This document shows, in pieces, positions 25,494 through 37,500 of a stretch of DNA of 64,000 nt. The DNA is from Chlorophyllum brunneum (lineage: Eukaryota; Basidiomycota; Agaricomycetes; Agaricales; Agaricaceae): positions 1,054,001 to 1,118,000 of the forward strand of contig OY756150.1 of the NCBI GenBank assembly GCA_963576785.1. The letters are read 5' to 3'. The notes below the pieces were generated by a model. The model saw only the letters and a list, made by a program, of their open reading frames with translations. It was not told the DNA's origin and searched no databases. Every line of letters begins with the position of its first letter. The first letter of the stretch is position 1. Both the position numbers and the translations under genes were made by a program.

Positions 25494-28400
25494 CAATCCT
25501 CAAAAAAAGGCCTAGCCGAAGTAACCTAAAACAACAACCCATCAACAAACTATATCTTTCGGTAACAAGAGGATCTTATACTCACATTATGCATATACGT
25601 CGCCCAAGTCTCCTGCAACCGACTATCATCCGCCGCAATACCCCTAAGCGCAACCGTAGGCGTATACTGTTGTTGTTGTTGCTGCTGCTGTTGAGGCTGA
25701 GGCTGAGGTTGAGGTTGAGGAATTTGTTGATGCGTCTGTACCTGTCCCGGATATTGACCCGGATACTGCGTTTGATACTGTTGTTGAGTCGGATAACCTT
25801 GTTGAACCGGAGGTTGCTCCTGCACCACATTAGGCGCAGCGGCCCAATAGTGTGAATATGTCTCCTGTGAATACCCTTGTGACGGTTGTGAATATTGTAC
25901 TTGGGGCGCTTGAGTTTGAGAGTAAGGAGATTGAGTATCATACGGTGACATTGTCGCAGGTGAAGGTAAGGAAGCCATCGCATCTCGTGTAGTAGTGACA
26001 TACTGTTGTGGCGGTATAACATGTAATGGCTGCTGCTGCTGTTGTTGTGGTCCATGTTGCGGGTGTTGTTGAGGCTGAGGCTGGGGCTGGTACTGTGGTG
26101 TCGAGGAAGGTGTCGGTTGTTGATACATTGTCTCCGGCCCATACCCCGGTCTCAAACTCGACGTCGACATTCGACGTCCCGACGGTTGCGGAGCGGGCGG
26201 CGGCGGTGGTGGCGGTGGCATTCCCTGGTGCTGAGCCCGTCCACCAGCACTCTCGTCTTGTCCGTAATATCCTTCATACTGCTGAGGTTGCGGTTGATAA
26301 GTAGGCTGAGGGGTATACGACGTCTGATACTGTTGTTGTTGCTGCTGTTGTTGTCTCGCCCTCTGCATCTCGTACTCCTGTCTCTCCCTTCCTCTCCGTC
26401 TCTCCTCTTCTTCCCTCATCCTCCTCTCCCTCTCCACTTCCATCTGGATCTGTTGTTGATACTCCATCTCCCTCTGCTGCTGCTGCTGTTGTTGTTGTTG
26501 GAACTCAACACCAACCATATTCCCACCAACACTACGTGGTTCTTCCATCGTTACACTGACTTGACCTTGAGACGTCTCCCTCATCATCCCACCCGGACTA
26601 TAAGCACCACCATTATCCAAAAACGCTTGTCGAACTTGCGCTTCAATACGTCCATCGAATCCACGCAATTCATGCACCAAGCTCGGATGCACGCCTTCAA
26701 ATGACGGGTACTCATTCATCAACTGAGGTACCGGCGTCGGCTGCTGCTGTGGCAACTGTGATAACGGTTGCTGACCAGCATACATCGGCAGTACTTGACC
26801 CGGGACCTGTAAATGTCCAGGACTTCCCGAACTGGCCCGTGACGACGACGTCAAACTCCCTTCAAACATCATCAATATCCCCATAAAAAAACACAGTAAA
26901 TGAACAAACTCACCAGACGAATCCATCCTCTTCATAGCAGAAACGCTCACAACAGGCGAACGCGTCGCAACCGTATGCGTCTTCCCACTAAAAATCTCCA
27001 TCTCATTCTTCTCCTCATCCGTCTTGGAAGGTTTCAACACATCGTTGAATATACTCGGTGGCAACCCCTTCTCATTGTCCTCAAACGACTTGCGCGCTTT
27101 CGTCCGAAGTCGTTGTAAAATCGGCTATTGATAAAAATAAATAAAAAACCCGAACAGCGCCCGTCAGTTAAACCCTATCAACAGGAAGAAACGTGGTTCT
27201 TGCAAATGGAGACAATGCCAAACCAAAAGGCTGGGTAGTGGATAAGAATCCCGGGGGATCAAGTGGGGGTTGTGTGGTAGAGTAAGATGGAAGACCCCAA
27301 ATTACGAACCGAATAGATGGGTCCAAAACGAAGGATTCACTCACCAAAAACTTGACAGCCCTCCCACCATGCCTCGCGGCATGCTCAAACAACTCACACG
27401 CACTATCCAATTCAATCATAGCTGCATGTGCAACTTGTGATTGCTTGGACACATGCGTCGCCACTGACGCCAACATTACCTACAAACAAAAAAGAAACGA
27501 TGATGAGATATTGAATTTCACAAGGAACTGTGTTCCTTCTGTTTCCCACCCCAAGGAAAAAAAAACGGAAATAGATAGAAGCCAAGCAAAAAGGGCGGAA
27601 AAAACGGAAGAAGCGCGGGAGGAGGAAGGGCGGAAGGAAAGAAGAAGTCCGGGACAGAAATAGAACATAAAGGAAGATCAAAAATAAAATGAAATCCAGG
27701 TCCAGAACAAAGTTGCCGAAGCAACAAAGAAAACACTAGTTCGGAGAGAGGCAACAAAGCAAAGAAAAGAAAAACACTCACAGTCGCACTAAACGCATGC
27801 GTCCACAACACCCAAAACCTCGCAATCTGCCGAGGGAATAACCAAAACTGCTGTCTCACCGATCCCAAAATCGTACACGCGCTCCTATACCCGGCCAAAA
27901 AGCTCGGTGCATATTGACTCTTTATGGGGTCACCCGGATGTGTCGAGATTGCATGCGCGAAAAAACACCGGTGGATATACAGTAGCGCTGTGACAACGTC
28001 CATAAGTACATCTTAGAAGAGGACAAAAACGGTTTAGCGAAGCATACGTACTCAATTCTCGATAGTTGATCGGCATAAACCGACTCATCGTTTCTCCTAA
28101 TCCAAGTCCAGCCTCCACGCCGGCGCCTACACCCATATCCCCTTCAGTCCCCCCAGAAGCAGCAGCAGCAGCCGTAGCGGCCGCAACCATATTCTGAGCT
28201 TGCTGCGCATATAATGGCAACTCCATATCTCTGACTTTGCGATCCAAGTCGAGTATAATACTGTATTTGGGTGCGCGAGACGTTAGTGAGCCTTGGACTA
28301 CTGCTGAGACGCATTCGGCGCCGAAACGGGCTTTCCAATACGGGACTAATTTGATGGTGAGTAATGCGTAGAGAAGGGGGAGAAGAGAGAACGTACAGCT

Positions 28401-30499
28401 AGGTTGAATACTTCCGTCATCTGCAATTGTCGAATCTGGATCCAAAGGTAGTTCACAGTCGACAAATGGGAGCGAGAAGGTTGCCAGTCGTCCCGTTGCC
28501 AGGCTCTAAGAAAAGGTCCATATAGAGTGAAAAATGAGGAGTCGTCCTCGCACCTGCCAACAATCTGTAATAAACAACTCCCAGAATAATGCACGTCGTT
28601 TCTGCACTTCCGCCGGTAAAAGTTTCCATCTCGCACAGTCCCGATCTAGGAATGTCAAGTCGTCAACAAACAAACACAAGAATAAGCTTCAGGCAAAAAA
28701 GACTCACGCAGGCCAATACTTTGCGCCAACTTGACAGCCAAGCCAAACAAACTCCAGGTCCGCTCAATACTGCCATCCTTGGAACATATCCCCTCATATA
28801 TCGCCATCAAACTCAGTGTCTGAACCGTAGCCACACTAGGCGGTCTCTCCAAGACCGGTTCCAAGACCAGCGCCGCCTTTGTAAGTTGGTAAAACTCTTC
28901 CGAGACGATATTTTCTGGTGCAGCGGGTAATTGGATATCGGTTAACGCGCCGAAACAGAATATCATAAAGAGCAATGCTAGATCGTGTGCTGTTCGTGTT
29001 TGTTTTTTGTTTGATGCTGCTGCTCCTCCTGGCGGGAATAATTTGGCTGTAGAAGGGTGTTGGGTTGTTGTTGATGAAGATGAGGATGAAGAGTTGGAAT
29101 ATGACCCAGGGGAAGCGGCGTTGGCGACTTGACCTTCCACGGGACTTATTGGCGTCAATGGCACACCGCTAGCTCCAGGTGAAAGCACACTTCCACTATG
29201 CCCGCCGAAACCAACCCCTCTAGCTTCGAAATACCACATCGGTAACATTTCTTCAACCAATTGTCTCTTCGTCACGGCACCAAAGAACCACGGCGCTTGT
29301 TCCAAATACAATTGCGTCAATCTCCACGCTTCGTCCCATTTTGGTAGGTAGTTAATCAAGAGATAGTCCATGTCGATTTGGATAGATTGAAAGGCGTTGG
29401 AGCTGAGGGGGAAAGAGGCACCGAGAGCTGCTATAGATGCTCGCGAGGTGTTGGTGGAGGAGGAAGAGGTGATGATGGTCGGAGGTGAAGTCTGAGTATG
29501 TTGCTGTGAATGATGATGAATGACGTTTGGTGGTGAGAGTCTTTGGTGGTATTGGAGAGGTTGAGGTTGCTGCAAGGTGGTGGATGGTGGATTTTCAGCT
29601 TGAGGTGAAGTCTCGCCCTTGGAAAATCGTAAATTACAAGATCCGTGCGGTGTTGATAGCACTTACGATCAATAAACTCTGTGCGCAAGATAATTACGTC
29701 AATCCCAATCCACGGCAACCCAGTAGCGAAAAGCGTACCTCTGACCCAGCACTGCGTCCATAAAAAGTAGCAGCACCGTCATCTCGGATAGCCAAAGTGC
29801 CAAAAGCATCAATGACCGTCTCACCCTCCTCTTCCTCTTCTTCGGTTCCCTGTCTGCTCTTACCCTTGGCGGAGATGCCCTGGGAAGTCAAGACATCATC
29901 GTCAATGGCGGCGTGTAGTTCGATACTAGATTTGATCTTGAGGAGTTCGCGGGCGAGGAGTGGATGAGGTTCGCTGGAGAGGGTGGATTGGAGAATGGCT
30001 ACGGCGTCTTCGAGTTGGCGGATCCTGTCACTCATTTGGGCGATTTTTTGGTGAAGTTTTTCGGTATCCGCGAGAACGAATCTGAGGACGGGGGCTATGA
30101 GTTTGAGCGTGAATAAAGAGAACGGAGGGCATGCCGGGTGCCTTGGCCAGTGATGAGACTGCCGTTGGGACAGATGGCAGAGCATCCTCTGCGCTTGCAG
30201 CTGATCGCCAGAGTGAGCCGAGCAGGAAACGCGAGAGATGAAAGGTATGGGCACCTTGCACAAGGCACGGTCTTGTCGCATTTGAGCTTTAGGCTGTTGA
30301 CCCTGGTAAGTGAATGGGCATGACGCAAGGGGGCGAAAAGGACGCACCGTCGGCACTCTGCACACGAGAGGGCGCCTAGGGGAGGATGTTGGTGAGTGGG
30401 TGGCAGAGGAGAGGGAGAGAACAGACCCCGGGCACGTTTTGACTCCTTGTCGAGGGCCTTGAGCTGTGGATTTGGGTCCTTGCGGGATGAGGCAGGCAT
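25494..30499 (-). CDS. Zn2Cys6 fungal transcription factor TF1 with polyQ C-terminus
   Basis: The gene has many exons and encodes roughly 1,250 residues. Start ATG 30499 (MPASSRKDPNPQLKALDKES). Exons splice the zinc cluster SCAECRRLKLKCDKTVPCA then CKRRGC, followed by a coiled-coil-like linker KIAQMSDRIRQLEDAVAIL. The micro-exon SLLI is next, then the fungal TF middle domain (MDYLLINYLPKWDEAWRLTQ, APWFFGAVTKRQLVEEMLP, TAHDLALLFMIFCFGAL, LVLEPVLERPPSVATVQTLS, TWSLFGLAVKLAQSIG, YSIILDLDRKVRDME, SQYAPSFLAGYRSACTILGS, ELFEHAARHGGRAVKFL). The last large exon (from about 27126) is Gln/Pro-rich with several polyQ runs and a PPPPPPPP run, ending YMHNVTSARPFFED at 25494. Zn2Cys6 proteins bind CGG-type sites in the nucleus; the polyQ region is a likely activation domain. 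Target genes are unknown. TF2 at 47715-52701 is its paralogue. Confidence 0.86.
25670..26510 (-). repeat. CAA/CAG (polyQ) microsatellite runs in TF1
   Basis: Four clusters of CAA/CAG codons (near 25670-25740, 26030-26055, 26330-26355 and 26475-26505) encode Q runs of about 6-11 residues. They are separated by QPQP, YQTQ and PPPPPPPP stretches. The mixed CAA/CAG usage limits slippage but length polymorphism is likely. Confidence 0.85.
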
Positions 30500-30650
30500 G
30501 GTGAGAGGGGAGGGCTGAGAGGCATTGTGGGTGGCAGGGAGATAGGAGGCCATATAAGGCTGCTCCCACGTGGGCAGCCTCCAGGCCCAATCACCGCCGC
30601 CCTGACAACCCACGCCCGCCGAATCGTCAATTATCAATCTAAATACATCT

Positions 30651-31665
30651 CTAGTCGCGCTTAAACCCACCAAACCACCCCCCACTGCTCCCATCCTCCT
30701 CAGCGTCGCTGGGCACCTCGACCTCTTCAAACCTCTCTCCGCTCCCACCCCGACTCCGACGACATTTAATCTGCGAATCCGACGAACTCCTCGATGTCGT
30801 CCCAGACCCCCCAGGTAGGCCTTCAATCAGCGTGCTCGGCACATTCAGCGACGCCAGCTCGGCCTCCTGTTCCCGCCTTCTTCCTTCCGTGCCATGTGCG
30901 ATGCGCGATGATGGGGGTGTGGTGAGCACACTCGCTCCGGGCCTTTTTCTGCCAGCCGATGATGCCGCGGTGGAGCTATTAACCAGCGCCATTCCACCTG
31001 CTAATATCCCCGGTCCATAGCTCGTCCACAGACTCGAAACAAGAGCCATCGGTCCACTCATCGGATTGGCCAGTGTCGGAGGATGAACTGCATCCACCCG
31101 TTCTTCTTCTTCCAGCTCCCTTGTTGCACTCGCCGCCGCAGTGCTGGGCGCTTGACCCATGGCCACAGCAGCTTGATCCCAAATCATCCTCATGCGTTGT
31201 TGCAAAAACGCATAAAGCCGTACTTTCACCCTTGCTAGAGTCGAATCAATCTGTGTTTCGTGTGCTCGGAAAAATGGCTGGAGGTGCATTTTGTAGAGAT
31301 ACGATGAGCCTTGGGTTTGTGGAAGGGCTATGTAGAGAAAGAATATTGTTTTGAGTGTGTAGTAGAATGGTATCCTATCATTTCGTTGAGGTCCCACCCA
31401 CATAATTACGAGAACAATGGAACGTACCACGAAACAGCCCATTCCGCGACATATTCAACACCAACGACACAGCCAAGAACACACCAATACATCAACCACC
31501 TCTCCAGATCCTCCTCAGACGCCGGTCGCTGGCTCAGAGTCTTGTACGATGCATAGCCGGGATACAAAAAAGCCACCAGCGAACTAAAAACACGTCAACA
31601 AGCAGTTCCGTTCAGCCAGCCGAGGTGACCCACCTAATAACACGCGAGGTTAGAAAGAACAACAT
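30651..31665 (-). CDS. TB2/DP1/HVA22 (REEP/Yop1-like) ER membrane-shaping protein
   Basis: Three exons give about 306 residues. Start ATG 31665 (MLFFLTSRVIS). After an intron of about 45 bp, exon 2 reads SLVAFLYPGYASYKTLSQ, EEDLERWLMYWCVLGCVVGV and EYVAEWAVSW; an intron with GTACGT and ATAG follows, then IPFYYTLKTIFFLYIALPQT, QGSSYLYKMHLQPFFRAHE. The paired hydrophobic hairpins, the FLYPGYASYK motif and the YPxxxxxPQTxGxxxLYxxxLxPFF pattern are diagnostic of TB2/DP1 (PF03134). Family members (yeast Yop1, human REEP5) insert hairpins into tubular ER membrane and curve it. The long C-terminal tail is low-complexity, Ser-rich and acidic (EVEVPSDAEEDGSSGGWFGG) ending at 30651. Its stop lies about 150 bp from the TF1 start, on the same strand. 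Confidence 0.88.
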
Positions 31666-31822
31666 CGCACCAGCAAATGTGTGTGGTGGTAGCCAAGTCA
31701 GCCAGTCGTCGCCCGCAGCTGTCCTGCCTAAGACCAAGCAACTCAGATGACGTAACCCCATCAAACACACCCCTGACTGCCAAATCGGGCTCAAGCCACA
31801 CCCAACATCAACTCAACCATTC

Positions 31823-34291
31823 ATGCGTCCCAAAGCCCACACAAAACACAAAAACAAAGCCTCTGCTAACGATGATCCCCAGGTGCCCACAGAAGCTCGC
31901 TGGTCAAAAATGAATCCCTATGGTCTTTTCGCCAGTACTGTCTCCCATAAAACGGCGCGAGATCGCTTCAACTCATTGTTGGGTTTACAGTCAGTGATAA
32001 AGACGGCACGAAACATCGGTTCAAACGTGGTGATATGTACGTATCCATCCTCACTTTCTTCATGAAAAGTGAAACCCATTTTACGTGTAGAGCGACGATA
32101 TTACCACAACATAAATCCCCAGGAGATTCAATCGAACCATACGAATACTGGGTTGGCAAGATCATTGAAATCCGCGCTGATTCTGGGAGTGAAGATTCCC
32201 ATATCGTACGTTCCTCAATCCATCCCAAACACACACACACTATCTCAACTCCACTTTGTAGATATGGACAAAAGTCCAATGGCTGTATGATGCACAAGAC
32301 GCCGCCGGTATAATCACTGCCCTGTCTGTCTAGATCTCTTCTACAGCACCTCACAGTACTGATATATATCCGTGTACTCTTTCCAGCGATACTTCATCTT
32401 TTGGCAAATTCGAACGTATATGGTCTGATCATTGGGATTTTGTTCTCCCACATACATTCAATGAAGTCGTTCCTTTACCCAAACTACTTCCATTCCCTCG
32501 ACCACAATCCCGTTCCAACCCCAAACTCAACTTCAAATCCAGATCTAGATTCTCCATATCAAGTTCTTCTAGTTCATTGACAAGAGGTGATGGTGTAGTG
32601 GATGGTAATGTGGGATTGGATTCACAACGAATCATTGGTCCAGAGATGTTTTATTGGAGATATACTCTAGCCGTACAAGATGGAAAACTAGACGTACGTT
32701 TCCTTCAACCTCGGCTGACCGCGTTTACAAATCCCTCCAGCCACAACAGAAATCCAAGTCCAACTGTATCTGTTCCCAACCCTACAAACCCGATGATACA
32801 TCTGTTCAAACAGGCGTAATGATCTTTTGTCCTCGTCCGTCTTGCAAAACTGGGTATCATGTTGGATGTTTGCAAGATGCAGGTAGTATTTATGACGAGA
32901 ACGTCCCTGGGCGGTCGTCGTCTACGAGCAGGGGTAAAGTTGGACGTGCGAGGGGCAGGGGAAGAGGAAGAGGAAGAGGGAGAGGGAGAGGGAGACCTAA
33001 AACCAGGGAGAAGGATCCCGATCTGAATATGGAAGAAGATGGCGTAGACAAGGGTGAAGGAGAACAAGAACGCGAATGGATATCAAAACGCGCTCTACGA
33101 CAACTCTGTACCTCACCAGACACAAATGAACCCGTCAATCTCTTATCCCTCATCCAATCTCCCTCACAAACACCCAAATCCAAAGCTGCTGGCGGCGGCG
33201 GTATCATACCACTACTCCAACGTATCCATCATCGCCAACTTCAACTCCTCCAACGCACTCAAGACGTTACCACCACACGAGAACAAGAAAATGAACCTTC
33301 AATATCACGTCGACGACGCGTGATTTCCGGCGTTAGCGGTAAATCTAAATATTCAGGTGGAAGTATAGTCGAAGTTGAAGATTTACTCATCGACGACGAG
33401 GACGAGGAAGAGATGACCCAAGATCCCACTTCACACATGAACGATAGTCTATCCACTCGATTATCAAAGATCAAACGAATAGACCAAACCAATGGGAGTC
33501 CTATCAACCCTAAAATCGGGCCTAATAGTCCTTCGAAACAACAACGTCGAGCAACAACAAAAGTCAAATTACGACCTCTGACATCAAATTCACTCCTTGC
33601 GACTTTATTCATTTTACCATCCCCCCTCCGACGGCCTGGTAACATCAACAACTTGGATACGCACCTCTTACTCACATTAGCATCTCAACCACTCCTTCGC
33701 GGAGGTGCATATTTCCCATATCTAGGTCCAACAGGAAACATCAACGCCATTCTTACCGCTCGAAAACTCATTTGGAAAACATTACACCAACTCAGTTTGC
33801 TCAACATTCTGTCTTCTGGTGATGATGAAGAACAAAGAGATATGGATGACTTTCAACACATTATCAACTGCGTGGAAGACGTTTTGACTGGTTGGAAGGA
33901 TATCTTTTTAATGGGAGTTGGAGATGAGAATGAAAGAGGCGTATCTCCAGTCTTACCACCAAGTGGTGAAATCATCGACGCAATCGTTGTTAAAGATGGA
34001 TTAATCCTTTTCGATGATGATAAATGTTCCGATATCATCCTCAACACCATTGTTGAACGCAATAATTCAGAAGACGATGACGATGACGATTATGTAGAAG
34101 GAGGAATAGAGACCGGAGAGGAGGAGGAGTCTCTGGGAAAGAAACGGAAACGGTCGGCGCATTGGTCGAGGTATAAGAATAAGACGAGGAAGAAGGGTGG
34201 AGTGGGGAAAGATGATGTAGGGGGTGATGATGATGAGGATATGTTGTTGAGAATTGATTGGGCTTGTCCTGGTTGTGGAGGATCAATATAG
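31823..34291 (+). CDS. BAH-PHD chromatin protein
   Basis: The protein has about 800 residues. Start ATG 31823 (MRPKAHTKHKNKASAND). Short exons then build a BAH domain: YVSDKDGTKHRFKRGD, ILPQHKSPGDSIEPYEYWVG then KIIEIRADSGSEDSHI, WTKVQWLYDAQDAA, FERIWSDHWDFVLP and PEMFYWRYTLAVQDGKLD. The large last exon starts near 32744 with PHD-like CICSQPYKPDDT, MIFCPRPSCKTGYHVGC, then a GRGRGR tract, a long insertion with acidic runs (DDEDEEE, EDDDDDD), and a final WACPGCGGSI. BAH and PHD modules read histone tails in gene silencing complexes. One intron (about 32310-32348) would be only 39 bp, and the frame through it contains a TAG if unspliced. The start and that junction are the least certain parts. 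Confidence 0.78.
32941..32995 (+). repeat. GGAAGA/GGGAGA-type repeat coding (GR)n
   Basis: Tandem hexamer-like purine repeats encode alternating Gly-Arg residues (RGRGRGRGRGRGRGRP) inside the BAH-PHD gene. An RGG/GR tract of this type often binds nucleic acid and can be arginine-methylated. That role is inferred from composition. Confidence 0.75.
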
Positions 34292-34594
34292 TTTGGTCAA
34301 CTTGCTTAATCTGTAGTTTTATCCATACCAGTTTATCCGAAATTTGAGGCTTTATCCTGATGCTCTCGTATGGAATGAATTTGGCTTTTGTGATTTGTAT
34401 GTGTGCTTTGTAGTACATATACATAGCGCGTACAATATCGTCCCCGAACGTCCATTGCTCGAAAAACTTGTGATCATAAAATAACCAAGGGTTATATGAA
34501 CTACCTTAGAAAATACGAAATAATGAACAGCTTTTAGGTGTGTATCAAAAAACCCTAAAAAAAAATACCAGCAAGAAACTCTTCAACTCTCATA

Positions 34595-37500
34595 TCAATA
34601 AAACCCCTTTCTACTACCTCCCTGCAACCTAATAGGCACATATCCTCCATCTTCAATACTCAACACCTCTGAAAACCTCGCTCCACCACCTCGTCCATTA
34701 CTACTCGTCCGACCCTCCGTCGTAGCAGACAAAATAGTATCCGGATCATCCTGCTCCTGTCCCTGCCTAATAGCAACATTCATCCCAGCCTTGTCAACAC
34801 CCAATATCGTCTGAGCACCACCAGCACCCACAGCCGAAATCGGTACATCTCTATTGGACGATGAAGAATCCGGTATCACAAGATGTTGAAGGTGTAAACT
34901 TCCACGTACAACTCCACTCCGTGTAGGTTGAGGTGTGATTCGTCGAGGTACTTTACCAATGCTCTTGATGCGGTTCAAAGGGGCGCCCGTCGATTGTCGC
35001 AATTGCTGAAGTTGATCCGGTAACTCATCAAAATATTCCAAGTCAGAAGTTGCCACACTCGTGGGCCGTGGTTGTCTCCATTGTTTCCTCTCAAACTCGG
35101 CAGGGGTCTGAACGCTCAAACTCCGCCTATGCCCTTCAATCATTGCGATATCCGGAAGATCAGCCATAGGACGTGAACCTGGTTTCCTTTGGCCATCCGC
35201 GTTCCACTCTCTCAACGCCGTATCAAAATCGATGATACCTGGGGAGATTGCACTCTCCTGGGTTGCGCCTGGTGAGTAACAGGATGGTGACGTGACAGGT
35301 GATGTCAATTCAGTCATCATTTCGGAGTGGTGTCTTGTGGATGAGGGGTACATCGTCGAGACGAAGGATTGCGGATGTCTCAGTCGGATCGACATCGAGA
35401 GGGGCGAAAGCTCGTTCGCCGTGCCGGGGTAACTCGTCGTCTCATCGTCATCGAAAGGATCGATCGGTTTGGCTATGAACCGAGCTGGAGGGATCCTCTG
35501 GTGCGCTGGCTGAGATATTTTCGGTTGCAATCTTTGAGGGTTCCTCCTGGGTAGCGGAGGCGGCAACTGTTGCATTTGTTGGCCAGGTAAAGGTGGAAGC
35601 GGATCTAAAGGTGCCTGCCAAATCATTTTCCCTTTCATCTTTGCCTCAGCAGGAATCCTCTTCCTCATTATCTCCTCTGTATCTGTACTCCCCATACTAA
35701 CCATCCTGTGACCAACTGACCCATTACCGCTGTCTTCCCTCGAGCTGATATCGTCCCTGTCCCCCATTGCAGATGCACGGATACCAATATTAGCAACGAC
35801 AGCTCCAAGTGGAGGCCCAGGGAACTGCTTCGCCAATTCACGCACAGCTTGAAGTGTTTCTGGGACGCTACGAACACTGTATCCTGAGAGTGCTCGTGTA
35901 CCACGCTTTGGTCTCGAATCGGAATCGTAGTCTTCTTCAATAGGGGGTGCAATAGCTGTTACCGTTATCACATTGCCATCTTCATCGATGATTGATTCTC
36001 TTGTGAAGAACTCTTGCTCCTGCTGCATAGGTTGGTGTGGATGTGCACGTGGAGCCTGCAATGACGCGAGGATAAGCGACTGACGAATAGGGGGAGGTGA
36101 AGGCGATGGTCGTTGAGAAGTCGGGAGAGTAGGATATGCAATTTTAGATGTAGTAGGATTCGGTTTACGCAATCGTCTCTGCGATGTGGCAGATGAAGAA
36201 ATATCTTCGTTCTCAGACCCAGCCAAAGCCATAACGACCTTCGTTCCGGGAACAGGGTACAACACCGCCCGAGCCAACGCGGACTTGTGCTTTGTGAACG
36301 AGAGTTTCCGGCGAGGTGTATCGATGATCTCAGCCTGGGCAGCGGAGAAACCAGAAGCCTCGGAGTTGCCAGAGGATCTCCGTGTTGAAGTGTCGAGGTA
36401 TGCAGGGACTGGGGGCTCGAGTTTTTCGAAAGAAGTGTTGGGGCTGTGTCCATGTGCTGCAGATATGGTAGGCAAATGATTTTTTTCAGAGGATATGCGA
36501 GGAGAGAAGTATTGGGAAGGGGAGGAGGTATGGCCATATGGAATCGGTTCACGTCTATACACGTTCCCCGACTCGACAGGATGACCATGCGTTGTCGAGG
36601 CAGGATACACCGAAATCTCATCCTGATACCTATCATATATGGTAGATCCACGAGTGGTTGCACTAAACCTGGATCGCTCCCTCATCTGACTGTTCGCCCA
36701 CATCGGAGATTTCCTGTGTTCCTCCACAATCTCGTCTGTCGGTGGACTCTTGATGCTCTCAACAACGGCAGCGGGACTCGGGAGATCGAGGGTAGAAAGA
36801 CGAAGGTGCAGGGTGGGTGTGCCGTGGTAGTAGTATACTGTCACTCGCTTGGGTGAGTGCTGAGACATCCGTTTAGCTTTGATTTGCGCAAATTCGGTCA
36901 TGCCTGGAAGACCCTTTGTTGTAGTTAGTTTCGGGCTAACGTCAAAACCTCTTGCACTGAAACCCGAACGGGGAGTCGTAGGTAGTTCCAGTCTCCCGTC
37001 GTCAATGGGGGGTGAACGAGTGTAAGGATTGTTGCGAGATGCTGAAGGTTGGGTTCTCTCTGCAGCCAAAAAACCACTTGAAGCGTATGGATGCGGTCTA
37101 TCATCGGACGTGGCCTTTGCGATGTTGTAAAATGTGAGCGGAGGTGCACGAGGTGTCGCATGGAATGCAGTGGCAGTGGGCGAGAGCTGGCGGAATGTAC
37201 TGAAACGAGGATTTGAAATGAGCTGGTGCAACCTGGATTGCCGGTGTCCTCGCTCCGAAGAGTTGGACTCGAGTTCGTCACGGATCACTTTGAAGTCTTC
37301 TGTTGCATCGATCCTACGTTGCCGTCGATAAGAACAAAGGGTCGGATTCGAACTTCAGTGAAAACACGCACCCTTTAGCGACACCAATACTAAGCAGTGC
37401 CCTCGACAACATCCTGATCCCCCTCCGTACATATGCAATCGCGACCCCATTACTAAAAACGAACCCAATGACCGTCTCGATTGCGCCAAACTTGATCCCG

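Noticed and set aside
26042..26704. Plus-strand Leu/Arg-rich frame of 220 codons
   Set aside because: It is the complement of the polyQ/Glu/Arg-rich coding exon of TF1; the polyleucine is an antisense artefact.
35968..36663. Minus-strand 231-codon frame
   Set aside because: It is an out-of-frame shadow inside the tail exon of the multi-pass membrane protein.
37340..37365. tRNA B-box-like GTTCGAATCC (minus strand)
   Set aside because: No matching A box or cloverleaf around it; it lies within an intron of the membrane protein gene.
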